NCBI GenBank assembly: GCA_002900995.3
Contig: CM035314.1
Location: 1,333,252 to 1,397,251 of the forward strand
Reading direction: 5' to 3'
DNA: 64,000 nt
From: Ganoderma boninense
Taxonomy: Eukaryota; Basidiomycota; Agaricomycetes; Polyporales; Polyporaceae
Made by a program: the position numbers and the translations under genes. Each line of letters starts with the position of its first letter. Position 1 is the first letter of the stretch. The notes beneath the pieces were generated by a model. The model saw only the letters and a program-made list of their open reading frames with translations. It was not told the DNA's origin and did no database searches. Shown piece by piece: positions 1 through 11,875 of this stretch.

Positions 1-3000
1 TTCAGGATGGAGCAGCTTCTCTAGTAAGTAGAAATGATCAGCCTTCACGGGAAGGTCAGCGCTAAAATGGTCATAACTTCAGCCAAACCACCATCAACTC
101 CATCGACAAGGACATTCTTCGTCAGTCTAAGCAACTGGGCTTCTCAGACCGTCAGATCGCCACATGCATGGGCACAACAGAACTCGCTGTTCGCCGTTTG
201 CGCCAGGAAAATGGTGTTGCCCCGTTCGTGAAACAAATCGATACCGTCGCCGCGGAGTTCCCCGCTTTCACGAACTACCTGTACACTACGTACAACGCTG
301 TCGAGCACGACGTCACTTTCGACGACTGCGGCGTCATGGTCCTCGGTTCTGGTGTATACCGCATTGGTTCATCTGTCGAGTTCGACTGGTGCGCCGTCCG
401 CGCGATCCGCACCCTCCGCGATCAGGGCCTCCCAACGGTCATGGTCAACTACAACCCAGAGACCGTCAGTACCGACTATGACGAGGCCGACCGTCTGTAC
501 TTCGAGAACATCAGCTTGGAAACGATCCTCGACATCTATGATACGGAGCGCTCCCGCGGTGTTATCCTCTCTATGGGCGGACAGACGCCGAACAATATCG
601 CACTCCCGCTCTATCGCCAGAACGTGAAGATCTATGGGACATCTCCCGAGATGATCGACACGGCGGAGAACCGATTCAAGTTTTCTCGTCTCCTTGATGA
701 GATCGGCGTCGACCAACCGCTCTGGAAGGAACTGTCCAGCTTCGAGGAGGCACATGCGTTCTGCGACAAAGTCGGCTACCCTGTACTCGTTCGCCCATCC
801 TACGTGCTCTCTGGTGCTGCCATGAACGTCGTATTCAGCCAGGATGATCTCAGCAGCTACCTTTCTCAAGCTACTGCCGTCTCCCGCGAGCATCCTGTCG
901 TCATCACCAAGTATATTGAGGGCGCGAAGGAGATTGAGATGGACGCAGTCGCCAAGGATGGCAAGGTCATCATGCACTACATCTCCGAGCACGTCGAGAA
1001 CGCTGGCGTTCACTCTGGTGATGCGACCCTCATCCATCCTCCCCAGGACCTTGACCCCGAGACTGTCCGCCGTATAGAAGACGCCACATTCAAGATCGGC
1101 AATGCACTTAACGTGACTGGTCCGTTCAATATTCAATTCATCGCCAAGAACAACGAGATCAAGGTCATCGAGTGCAACCTTCGAGCGGCACGCTCCTTCC
1201 CGTTTGTCTCAAAAGTGACTGGCATAGACGCGATCGAGTTGGCGACAAAGGTCATGCTTAGCATGCCGGTGGAGCCGTATCCTCATATGCCGCTTCCCCC
1301 GGACTACGTTGGCGTCAAGGTCCCTCAATTCAGCTTTAGTCGCCTATCTGGTGCAGATCCTGTCTTGGGTGTGGAGATGGCGTCGACAGGAGAGGTGGCT
1401 TGTTTCGGAAAGAACAAGTATGAAGCTTATATCAAGGCTCTCATCTCAACTGGTATCGTGTTGCCGAAGAAGAACATCCTTTTCTCGATTGGCAGCTTCA
1501 AGGAGAAGCTCGAGATTTTGCCATCCGTCCAGAAGTTGCATGCCGCCGGCTACAATATCTTCGGTACTTCAGGTACTGCGGATTTCTTCACTGAACACCA
1601 CATTCCTTGCAAGGTGAGGCTTTCATGTGCCCGTCGCGCGGGGAATACTCAGGCTGATCATCGCTCCTCAGTATCTGGAGATCCTTGGCGAAGACAGTGA
1701 CCAGAAATCGGAATACTCACTGACGCAGCACCTTGCGAATAACCTCATCGACATGTACATCAACTTGCCATCTAAGAATCACTACAGGCGTCCCGCGAGC
1801 TACGCTAGCAAGGGTTATCGCACTCGTCGCATGGCCGTCGACTTCGCTGTTCCGCTGATCACGAATGTCAAAATCGCTAAGTTGCTGTTCGAGGCCCTGG
1901 TACGCAAGATGCCGCTGGAGGTTTCGCCGGTCGACTTCAAGACCTCTCATGACACCCACACGTTCCCAGGGCTGGTCAATATTTCCTCCTTCGTTCCTAA
2001 TCTTACAACGGACGGCGGGGAATTTGCTGAAGCCACGAAAGCCTCAATCAGCGGCGGATTGGTCACGTCTCTCATCCTTCCCGTCGGCCTCGAGGCAAGG
2101 ATCACGGATAGGATGTCGCTTGACAAGGCCGGAAGTGACTTCGCAGGCTCAGCATATTGCAACTACGCGATGAGCGTCACGGCCACCTCCGCCAACGCTG
2201 GGACGCTCGACGAAGAACTTGAAGCCAATGTCAGGTCGCTTTTCGTTCCCTTCCGCTATGGCGAACCGGACAGTCAGCTCACTGCAACAGCCACCCACTT
2301 TGCGTCATGGCCACCAGAAAAGCCAATCGTTACCGATGCCCGCGGTGCTAACCTTGCTCCCATCCTGCTTTTGGCGGACCTTCACAGCAAGTCTCTCCAC
2401 GTGACCAATGTACAAACCAAGGAGGACATGCTTTTGATCTCACTCAGCAAAGGGAAGAAACTCAAAGTCACTTGTGACGTCTCTGTCTATGCCTTGTTCT
2501 TCTCGAGGGACCAGTTTGAAGGCGTCACATGTCTCCCAACGGTCGAGGATCAGCAATACCTTTGGGATCACTTGGAGTCAATCGACGTGTTCTCCGTCGG
2601 CCGCGTACCGTTTGAACTGGCTTGCCAGCTGGGAAAGGAAGCTTCCGCAACATCAGGTATCGAGGAGACGCTTCCGTTGCTCCTTGGTGCCGTGGCCTCT
2701 GGACGCCTCACCCTGGATGATATTCGTCTGCGGCTCCACGACAACCCACTTCGCATTTTCGCCCTTCCTGACCAAGGTCACGCTAATGTCGAAATCGTCG
2801 TTGGCCGCAAGTACCAGTTCCACAAGCGCAAGCATGCATGGTCTCCCCTCGAGGGAACTGTCGTCAATGGCTCTGTCCACCGCGTCCAAATTCACGGTCA
2901 GACTGCCTTCCTCGATGGTGTTTTGTCGAGCGGGCCATTAGGCAAGGATATTTCCAGCGCAACGATTAGCCACCCTGCGCTTGAGCGACGAGGGTCCGTC

Positions 3001-4247
3001 TCAAGTGGCAAGGCAGAGATTTCGATTGGCCCGGGGCGTTCTGCTCCCGAAACCACTACCCAAACTCATCCGATTTCAATCGCCATGTCGTCTACTGCTC
3101 TTGCGCCTGTTCATGGTCCTGCGGCGAGCATGCAGGTCTTCAGCCACCTTCTACCCCACCCCGCCTTCAACCGCCGTCATATTCTGACCGTGAAGCAATT
3201 CGGCCATCGCGACGTCCACGATCTCTTCACGCTCGCACATGAGATGCAGTTACAGGTCGAGAGAAATGGCACGTTGGATATTCTCAAGGGCAAAGTGCTC
3301 GCAACGCTCTTCTACGAACCTTCCACCCGGACGTCGTCTTCCTTCGATACTGCTATGAAGCGCTGTGGAGGAGAAGTTGTCAACGTACATGTCGATTCGT
3401 CATCTATTCTCAAGGGCGAGACTTTGCCGGACACAATCCGCACTCTCGGCTGCTACGCCGACGGCATAGTAATCCGCCACCCGGACGTTGGTAGCTCACA
3501 ACTTGCCGCCAAGTTTTCGCCCGTCCCTATCCTGAACGCTGGCGACGGTATCGGAGAGCACCCTTCTCAGGTAGGCAGTACTGTGACTTCTGCTGTTCAA
3601 TTGCAACGATGCTCAGAATACACTTTCAGGCTCTTCTCGACGTGTATACAATCCGGTCAGAGCTCGGAACGGTCAATGGTCGTACTGTCACCATGCTTGG
3701 AGACCTCAAGAACGGGCGGACCGTTCACAGCCTGGTGACTCTCCTTTCGCTCTACTCCGTGCGGCTGAACTTTGTCTCACCTCCGTCCCTTGCGATGCCC
3801 GCAAGCGTTGTATCTGCGGCGCGCAAGGCTGGCATACCGGTATACCAATGCGAGTCGTTGGAGGAAGTGCTTGGAGAAACTGATGTTCTATATGTGACGA
3901 GATTGCAGAAGGAGCGGTTCAAGGATGAGTTGGCATTCAACGCTGTCAAGGATGCCTATCGAGTGGATCATGCATTGCTGTCTCGTGCGAAGGAGGACAT
4001 GATTGTGATGCATCCTCTCCCACGTGTAAATGGTGAGTCAAAATGGTGTGCAAACATGAGGGTCGTCACTCACTCTTCAGCAGAAATTGACCCTGATGTT
4101 GATTTCGATTCACGTCGTGCTGTGTATTTCCGGCAGATGCGTTACGGTCTTTTCGTGAGTATTCATTGTCTTTAAAATTTAAACGGTATTCATATTTGTT
4201 TGACCTAACAGATCCGCATGGCACTATTGGCTAGCGTCATGGGGTAA
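1..4247 (+). CDS. URA2: Multifunctional pyrimidine protein: CPSase large-subunit C-terminal half, MGS domain, inactive DHOase-like domain, ATCase (5' end outside window)
   Basis: It catalyses the first two steps of UMP synthesis, carbamoyl phosphate then carbamoyl aspartate. Exons read as 1-23, 83-1613, 1672-3570, 3630-4032, 4084-4154 and 4212-4247; the five introns (51-59 nt) all have GT...AG ends and keep phase. The second CPSase ATP-grasp lies at about 560-1250 ([21 protein letters not shown]), the MGS regulatory domain at about 1300-1920, the DHOase-like domain at about 1930-2930, a linker to about 3130, then ATCase with [11 protein letters not shown] near 3310-3345 and [15 protein letters not shown] across the 4033-4083 intron, ending ...[10 protein letters not shown]. 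The DHOase-like part has FPGLVNISS where active enzymes carry an HxH metal motif, so it is the inactive linker type known from yeast URA2; DHOase must be a separate gene. No frame damage is seen. The GATase and first CPSase half lie upstream of the window. Confidence 0.96.
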
Positions 4248-5020
4248 AGTAGTGTAGGAGGAAGACTTCCTTTGACTTCATTTGCGACTAGTAAATTAGA
4301 AGTTTCGCGCATAGGCAAGAGCATGCGTTCCAGTGTAGAGCTAATAGTTGCATGTATGACGGATCATTTCATAGGACTGGTAGTAGAGATTGAGTCATTT
4401 CATAGGACTTGTAGTAGAGATTGAGTGCTCCACATTATCTAAGTGAGTTATCATTGTAGAATTGCTTCCAAAGGAGAAAGACTAGAGCCTTGTATTGTCC
4501 CTGGGGTATGTCATTTTCAGAATAGTCTGTTGGACTTTGGACATAATTTTCTCTGGATCAGGAGGTCCCCTTCTGGTCCAGAGCGAGATTAAGTGCCATT
4601 AAGGGTAGCTAAGTGCGTACAAGTTGACCCAAGTGCGAAGATATGCTACAGAAGTACTACTGATCCATCGCCGCACACTCTTCAAACCGTCCAAATACTA
4701 CAATAGACACTTAACTAAAGCATACAATGGATGTCAGTGGTAGATTTCACTCGCGACATAATAATCAAATGTACATGCCATGGTACCGTTCCGGCGCCGA
4801 TGACCAACCTGCCATCGCAGTCCCAGGTAGACTAGGAAAAGTGGAAGGACGATGTTAGTATCCGCACCCACCAACTCTGGACATGGGGTCATTGAAGAGG
4901 AGCTCACCAGATGACCGCGCTCGGGTTGTCCGTTGAATCTTGTCTTACGCACTTGAGAGCCTGTCTGATGAGGCCGCTAGTCTGAATGGGATAGGGCGGG
5001 AGACCAGATACCAGTGAGAA
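4248..5020. other. Intergenic: URA2 3' flank
   Basis: It contains the short tandem duplication at 4364-4425 and otherwise no supported gene. A 72-codon reverse ORF at 4734-4952 has no recognisable motif and is treated as chance. Confidence 0.6.
4364..4425. repeat. 31-bp tandem duplication in the URA2 3' flank
   Basis: Two adjacent 31-bp copies (4364-4394 and 4395-4425) begin TCATTTCATAGGACT and end GTAGTAGAGATTGAG; they differ by one base. They lie about 120 bp after the URA2 stop, so probably in its 3' UTR or just beyond. Confidence 0.85.
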
Positions 5021-5028
5021 TGCGTGCA

Positions 5029-5442
5029 TAGGGAATAGCGGGGGGTAAACCCCAGGGTGTTTGAGGTGACCACCCTACCTTACCCCAAACCCTTACCCTG
5101 ACTGGGGGGTGGGGGGTTCCCAAGGGTACAAGTTTCGACCTTACCCTTACCTTACATACCCTTATCTATACCTTGAAGATTTAGCTGAAATCAGTACTAG
5201 ATAGGGAAGATATATGGTCTACAAGGTGTCTACTATGCTGTTAAGCAGCATTGATGTAAGCAGCAGTATGACCTCAATATACAACTATATTCAAGAGTGC
5301 ATTTCAATGTACTATTTTCAAACACCCTACAGCTATACCCTGACCTTGACTGGGGGGTAGGGGGGTCTGAATGATGACCCCCACCCTACCCTTGGACACC
5401 CTTACCCATAACCCCCCAAACCCCATACCCCCGTATTCCCTA
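5029..5442. mobile_element. hAT-type MITE, 414 bp, with perfect 8-bp target-site duplication
   Basis: The left end is TAGGGAATAGCGGGGGGTA and the right end, reverse-complemented, is TAGGGAATACGGGGGTA: a near-perfect terminal inverted repeat. TGCGTGCA is present on both sides (5021-5028 and 5443-5450), the 8-bp TSD length typical of hAT elements. The interior is G/C-strand-biased (GGGTA/TACCC-rich subterminal repeats) with no ORF. The right end of the larger hAT element at about 40335-44594 has the same TIR, so this is probably a non-autonomous derivative of that family. Confidence 0.88.
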
Positions 5443-5450
5443 TGCGTGCA

Positions 5451-6387
5451 TGTGAGGGGTGCATGTGAGGGATGAATTACCACATATATCCGAGACGACA
5501 TGAGACAACATTCGAGTGCTGCCGAAGGAATGACTCACGTTGTATGGTTTCCACCTACGTCCCGAGCTCTGCGAGGCCAAGAATCAAAGTAGTCGCTCAC
5601 CGTCACTCATAGGCTCCCGTCAGGAAGATCGGTTGAGGCTTGACCTTGGCGCTGCTTTCGATACGCCTGAGCTGCGACCCAAACCACGACGCGAGCTCTG
5701 AAAGACCGTGATGGCGGAAAGGAGAGGGGGAACGGTTGACCACCACGAGACTCGGAAACAGGGCAGAGGACAGAGGACAGAAGACAGAGGGCAGGGAGCA
5801 GAGGGAGCAGACAAGTCGTCAGACTAGGAACCCGGAGGCAGAGGTGAGCGGGGGGATAGAAGAACGCCAGCACTGCGACGAAGGTTCCGAACAGCGAAGA
5901 TAAGTCGGGACCTGCCGGGCGCGGTTCAGGGCAGGCAGGCTGCAAGTGCTAGAGAGACTTAGTGCGACACCGGTGCGACACCCTGCGACACCTGGAACGA
6001 CTCCGAACAGATGCGTGGCATCGGATAGCATCAGATGACAGAAAGGTGTGGAGCGCTGATGAGATTCAAGCCGATTTCAGAGGATTCCAGAGAATAAGAG
6101 CGGTCAAGCGGGAGCAAGTGTCATCAAGGCGTTCAGTAGCCTCAAGTGCCGCCAAGCTCCGGACGATTTGCTGATGTATGGCAAAATTCTATTCAAGTTG
6201 CACCATCATACACTCAGACTCTATCTAAACACATCAGGAAAAACCCCAAAAGCCAATTACAGCTAATGGGTGTAACAATTCATAACCTAATGCTAATAGG
6301 GAGTAATATAGTTAATGAGAAAACCCCCTTGCTAATTGCGAGACACCTGGCTGTCTGGCACACACTTGCATCCACTCCTGCTATGTG
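5451..6387. other. Intergenic, no supported gene
   Basis: Short overlapping ORFs on both strands (for example 5607-5945 reverse) show no motif. Composition shifts from GC-rich to AT-rich at about 6170, where the relics begin. Confidence 0.5.
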
Positions 6388-7015
6388 CTACATAGTTGAA
6401 GTGTCAAGCTGCATGTGCTTGATTAAACATTCATTACATATAACCCAATTCTGTGAACATGCACCACAGATATCTGACATACTATGTTCTTCTCTATTCA
6501 AGTTATGTCTGAGCACAGATTTGGCCTTCGCAAAGGCCATTTCAATTGGATTGAAGTCGAGTGAGTATTGAGGCAAGAAAATGAGTTTGCACCCTGACAA
6601 GCACTGCTGTTATGATGGAAAAATGTAGTTGGCTCACAATACTCACAAGCCTGGTCTTCAACAAGCTCTCAAAGAGCTTCTGGGTGATAGATGTTGCAGT
6701 TGTCTAGCACCAAGATGCTTCATGGGCCTAGATATAGTGATGTAAATGGGATCTGGATGCTATTAGTAACTAACAAAGGACATTATGGATCACTGAACAT
6801 ACCACAAATTTCCACATGAAGTCCACAAACATCTCTGAGGTGACTGACCCCTCAAATATCTTCTAAGTAAAGAGACCATCTAAAGTCAAGATGGGCAGCA
6901 GAGAATACTATTTTCCCATATAAAGCAGGCACATTATACACAACACATTTTAATGGGAGCCTAGCTATGACACCAACTTGGTTGAAGAAGGCCATTTTTG
7001 GCAATACAATTGATG
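6388..7015 (-). pseudogene. Tc1/mariner (IS630-like) DDE transposase relic
   Basis: Reading the reverse strand, IFEGSVTSEMFVDFMWK is encoded at about 6805-6855. After a possible intron (GTATGT...CTAATAG) comes ILVLDNCNIYHPEAL at about 6670-6715, matching the second catalytic Asp block of this family. LIFLPQYSLDFNPIE at about 6540-6585 matches the C-terminal PYSPDxNPIE block that carries the last acidic residue. In-frame stops flank the middle block (before SILVLD and after PEAL), so it cannot make a full transposase. The surrounding AT-rich sequence shows no clean terminal repeats. The family call is from motif order and spacing; confident for the superfamily, not for the subfamily. Confidence 0.8.
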
Positions 7016-7285
7016 AGGAACATTAAGAAGCTTATATAGTATTAGTTAACTACCATCTCTATTTATAAGTTTTGTGTATACAAGCAAGCACATAGTATGA
7101 TCTCCCACTGTTTGTAGTTTTTTTCATATTAAAATTCACCATGTTTCCAACATAGCTTGCTTCATTGCCATGTTTGGCACCATTATGAAACTATATATCC
7201 CCTGAATGATTAATTACTCTGCATACAAAGTGAAAGTTGGCATAATATACAATTCCACATAATCTATATTTTGTACTGAGTTCTG

Positions 7286-7606
7286 TTAGATGGTCTCTGG
7301 TTCAATATTGACTTTAACATCATGAGTAATGCAAGCAACAAAACAAAGAGCACTATTATATGTCACTATATGTTGTAATGGCCTTTGACAGTGTAAATAT
7401 GAAGCATTTGATTTTTGAATATGAGCAGCATATAACCACTGTTGTACACTTTTGCCTTTATATGTTCCAAGTTTGCTTGGGTGGGTTTTCCATACATCTT
7501 GTGTAAATGTCCAACCAATATCATCTGATCCCTCAGCTTCAGATTGGTAGTCACAAGCTCTACAATAGTAATTAATACTTACTACATCCTCATTTATGCC
7601 TAACAA
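7286..7606 (-). other. 106-codon ORF, unrecognised, probably part of the Helitron-like relic
   Basis: A reverse ORF beginning MLGINEDVV and containing CRACDYQSE and a THPSKLGTYKGKSVQQWL stretch. I cannot place it in a family. It lies on the same strand as, and downstream of, the Pif1-like helicase relic in an equally AT-rich block, so it may be a 3' part of the same element or of a gene it carried. Several stops separate it from the helicase pieces. Confidence 0.35.
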
Positions 7607-7611
7607 CTCTC

Positions 7612-8539
7612 AAGCCAAAGTATACAGATCTGTATCTTGCTGGCCTTGAGATCCTAGGTCAAGATGTCTTAAGCCAAGTGATGATTGTACTTCATTTCTT
7701 GCCTGGGTCATAGACAATTGAGAAGAGTTTGTAAGGACCTGTTCAAATGCAGTTTTGACAATATTCAGGCTTTTATATGGTTGTATAGTGCTACTTATCT
7801 ATAGTTGCTTACTGTTAGTGTAGGTAGTCAATAAAATTGTGAGAAGACTATCATATACACAACTCCAGTTTTCACTATCCCACAAAAATCCTTGTATTGA
7901 TCTCCCAGGTAGAGGCTTGCTTACTTTGACTTTTTTTTTTTAGTTTTGTAAGATGTAAATAGTTCAAGCTCATCATCTCTTTTCCTCTTAGTATTAAGTT
8001 TACCTGGCTGATTACTTACATTGGCCAAAGCATGAGTCCCTTGAGCTGGGATATAGTTACCTGTAATATTGGTGGGTTTTTGAGAAGGAAATTCATCGGT
8101 TGGAGGTACCTTTTTGTCCTTTTTCCCAGGAGCATTAATAACTTTCTATGGACTTGTTTTAGTAAGTTCTTCTAATAGAAATAGATTTGATGAAGACCAT
8201 TTTATAGGGCTTCCTTGGGGACAAACCTTTCACCTTTCCATTTTCTAAATGAATAAATAAGAATAAGTTCACTTCTTGCAATACCTGTAACTTCTGGATT
8301 GCATTTGTCTAGATACCACATCTTTGTAATCTCATCTAATAGTTCAAGTTCTAGAAATTCTTGTCTTAGAGATCCTGGAATTCAAGCTGATCATTAATAA
8401 TGTTGTTAACACACTTAGGATTCACTGTCTCTTTGTTTTTTTTTTTTTTTTTGCTTTTTGGACACTGATTCATCATTTTCTTAGGCTAGCTTGTCAGCAG
8501 AGTAGAATGTTGACAGAGCTTATCTATTTTTGTAGCACA
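7612..8539 (-). other. AT-rich relic sequence between helicase pieces
   Basis: Interrupted reverse-strand coding traces (around 8250-8370) and a 17-20 nt poly-T run near 8440. No intact gene. Confidence 0.45.
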
Positions 8540-9660
8540 TCATTTACATCCCATTTTATTGACTTGATCTCTGTATACATTCCATAAAGTAATTACTGAC
8601 ATATTTCTAAATCTAGGCTGGTTCAATTTAGGTTTAAACTTTTGTTTACCAGCTACTCTTGATTGCAATAGCTGGATATCAGCATCAGTACAAGCACCAT
8701 ATCGAAGATTTTCTAAAGCAGTGTGCAGCTTTGCATCATTTGAAGTTTGAGAACACTGTCTCATATTTTGACGCAATATAACAACTGATGCTATAGTGCC
8801 TTTCCAATAGATGCTCTTTGTTGCAAATAACTCTATGTACAATGTATTGTCCTGCCTACATTATGTGAGTATAGCTGCTGATTGCTTACTGCAGGTGGTA
8901 ACTGGGCAAAGTCTCCTGCCACAATTATGTTTATACCTCCAAATGGTGTCCCATCATTTTTAATGCTCTACACATCTTAGCACAGATTTGATAAAATACA
9001 GTACAGTCTACCATACTAATTTCATCTAAGAATATATACTCTACATTTTGTAGACAAGCTTTGACGTGCAGTAGGCAGCAGGCTTGCTATAGATTCTGAA
9101 GTATCAGCTTGTTTGAATCCTAGCATAGAAGGGTATGTTGATCCTCCAATCAATGTAGCTGCTGATCCTGTAGGTGCCATACACATTAGTCTATAACCTT
9201 CTTTTCTTTCAGAGAAGCAATGTGTTAAAGCTTTTATCACTTGTGATTTTACTGTGCTAGCCATGCCTCCAAGATATATTTTAAGATGTTTGCCACTATA
9301 CAAAAAGTGTGTTCTTGCTCTTTGTTTAGACTAAACAACTTGATAGTACTATCAATTAACTCTTTGGCCTCATAGTTACTAGCTTTAAAGGCCTTAGACA
9401 TAAAATACTGCTTGTCAACTAGTTTGACTTCATTTATTTCTGTGTTAGTAGATAGATGCTTGGCTTTATTGTTGACTGCTTCCATATCTCTACCTTCTAA
9501 TATTTTGTTCTTTTTGTTTTCAAAAAAGTTTCTCCATTCCCTACCTAACATTTCCTCATCCACCCTAAGTTGTTTTGGAATTATGTCTGGAAAGTACTTT
9601 TGACTTGATTAGAGAATCTATCCAGCCTGAATAATTTATAATATATTCTCCTTTGTCTAT
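8540..9660 (-). pseudogene. Helitron-type Pif1-like helicase relic
   Basis: From 9563 downward the reverse strand encodes a spacer ending NKEQEHTFCIVAN, then LKIYLGGMASTVKSQVIKAL (9230-9290), a degraded Walker A where GGxxGTGKSQ is expected, then MAPTGSAATLIGGSTYPSM (about 9130-9185). Further on, LRQNMRQCSQ, LENLRYGACTDADIQLLQ and FRNMSVITLWNVYRDQVNK (8550-8790) follow the usual order in fungal Helitron/Pif1 helicases. Frameshifts, stops, a damaged P-loop and a missing central block (Walker B region) show it is dead. A weaker continuation at about 8250-8370 contains LLDEITKMWYLDK and SFRKWKGERFVPK. No replication-initiator (HUH) motif was found, so the call as Helitron rests on the helicase type. 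Confidence 0.78.
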
Positions 9661-10493
9661 TTTAATCATAAAAAATGGGATGTGGAGGTGTCTGTGCCAC
9701 ATGGTGCCATGTGGATTTGCCATATGCGCCAGCTAATGAGGCGAAGCACACAGCACAAGCCCCCTGAGTGTGAGCCTCCCAGCACACATGAGCCTCCCAG
9801 TGCTCCTGTGTGAGCTCTTCAATTACTGAGTGTTACAAGCCTGTCCAATCTCTTAATCCATTGTTAACCTGTATATTTCAACTAAATATAACTACTATTC
9901 TATAAATACTGTGTGCCTGCCACTTTTGGTGCTTTTTCACAGTGTGAATCAGATTGTGGCTGCCGGAATACCTGATTTCAGATTTTGTGCACGGGCACTT
10001 AACATTGCACAAGGGGAAGCCCCGTGGAACTGCAATATAGTGGACAGTACTTTTCACGCCTCACCTGCACCTGGTCAATTGATGTGCGGCTGACCTACAT
10101 TTCCTACTGTAAGGCAAGACAAAGCTGAAATCACAAGTAAGCACTTCAACATCAATTGATAATGCCAGTTTTCTTATTCTTGTTCTATGCAGACTACTAC
10201 CCACTTGCCTCACATCATATCCTGAATTTCAGCACACATTGTTGAGCCTATCAATCAGCTTCCTTATCATTGGTAAGACCTATGCTCCAAATACACTTAC
10301 AACAGTATACTGACTAATTGCTGTCCCTAGCTATCAATCAAGCTGATAAATTCACCATCTATTGCAACTTTGTAAGGGGCAATCAGACTCTCTTATCTCA
10401 AGTTAAATCAACTTATTGTCTTTATTGTTGCAGTAATTGACTCCGGGTTACCAAAGTAATAGAATCATCAATATCCTTTGTTTTTCCGGGCTC
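9661..10493. other. Non-coding block inside the Helitron relic; possible unclassified LTR or promoter
   Basis: The coding trace of the helicase relic stops near 9660. The block has a TATAAATA at about 9901 and short GAGCCTCCCAG direct repeats near 9770-9800, and it ends where Gypsy copy 1 begins. It could be an LTR of another element, but I found no second copy or terminal repeat to prove it. Confidence 0.35.
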
Positions 10494-10953
10494 TGTCATG
10501 AACAGCATGCTCAGCGCTTACCCCAGCATCTCTCTTTCCCTTTTCAGACAGTTTGCCTCCCACATCGTCCTTATTGTCCTCCATTGTTTAGCAAACCTGT
10601 CCCTTGTTCTCGAAGTACAATAACTCCTGTTACCCATTGTTCCCGTTGTCATTGTACTACATACTATTGTTCTCCCACTGGTTCCTGTATCCATAGTTAC
10701 CTATTCTCCCCAGTTCCCATTGTCCGCTATGTGTATATAAGACCTGTACTTTGCTACCTGGAGACCTCAGTTTTGACCTCTTGTCTCTAGGTAAGCCTCG
10801 CTGTATTCTCACTCATTAGTTACTTACTCAATACATCTTGTCTCCAGCCTGACTGTTGAGCCCTGCTCCGCTCTCACTGCACAAGTGCTTGTCAACGTTT
10901 TTGCTCGTCTCGTAAGCCTCCTCCCTGATCTTACTTGACAGCTAGTCGTAACA
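10494..10953 (+). repeat. 5' LTR of Gypsy copy 1
   Basis: 460 bp, TGTCATG...GTCGTAACA, with a TATATAAG box. The putative transcript start AGTTTTGACCT (10769-10779) is the exact complement of the downstream primer-binding site AGGTCAAAACT (10956-10966). Confidence 0.92.
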
Positions 10954-11875
10954 TTAGGTCAAAACTTCTACACGAGCACTGGCGTACTCCACCCACATTT
11001 CATTCCCTCGTACGGTATGCACTTAGATCCTCTGTGTTGGCCTAGCGTAGTACACACTCTAGTCACACCATCGGACGTGGTCTCGGTGCAACCTGAGGCT
11101 TGCCACTCTCAGTGGTACAGTACACAGAAAGCTCCTAACACGAGACCCCAGTACTGACAGAAGTGGTCCGCCTCACGGCGTGGGAGGCTAGAGAAAGGTG
11201 GCGAAACAAAGCCAAGGCAGAACACCCTTGGGCCCGTGTCCCTTGGGCTAAGACACAGCAATAGGCTGAGGAGGCTGAGCAGACAGTGTCGGATCGTGCA
11301 CCTGCCATTTTCATTCCTGGTATAGGAAGCGAGACACCCCGTCATCCTGGCTTGTGAAAGAAAACCACATATCTTCCACCCCACCAAAGTTCAGCATAAA
11401 TACTTAGCGAACACTCTTGGCGACTGGGTCATTTGTGCACAACAACTGTGCCCTAACTGGCACTGGAGATTTCCTGACACTCCTGAGAATCGCGCACTTA
11501 TTGCACCTCACCTATGAGCTGAACCAGAGCATGAAGGTCTCATCCGCGATCGCCTCACCAACCCTCCAGCACCACCACACCAAGACCCAAGCCGACCCCC
11601 AGCTCGCCAAGCTGCCCTTATTGCATCTAGAAATCCCTCATCATGCTCCGCCTCACGCCTGACCTCACAACCCCAGAGTCATGTCCAAAGTCGAATCCCC
11701 AGTCCTGCACGATCAACAGGGTCTCCCATTCTCGACAAGACTCTTGAACTCGTCGCAGAGTGTCTTGGACAACGACGAACCTCGACTCCTGCCTCCCCCA
11801 TTGCTTCAACTTCTAAACTCCCAAAGGCAGAGAAAAAGCTGGAAGTAAAGGAAGAACCAGGTTACAACGAGGAAG

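Noticed and set aside
369..1136. 255-codon reverse ORF opposite URA2
   Set aside because: It lies antisense to the clearly conserved CPSase coding frame; GC-rich coding DNA often gives such shadows.
5029..5442. Telomere-like or simple GGGTA repeat
   Set aside because: The units are irregular and the block has TIRs and an 8-bp TSD, so it is a transposon.
9680..10493. LTR of an additional retrotransposon
   Set aside because: A TATA-like box and TG start are present, but no matching second LTR, clear primer site or coding region was found.
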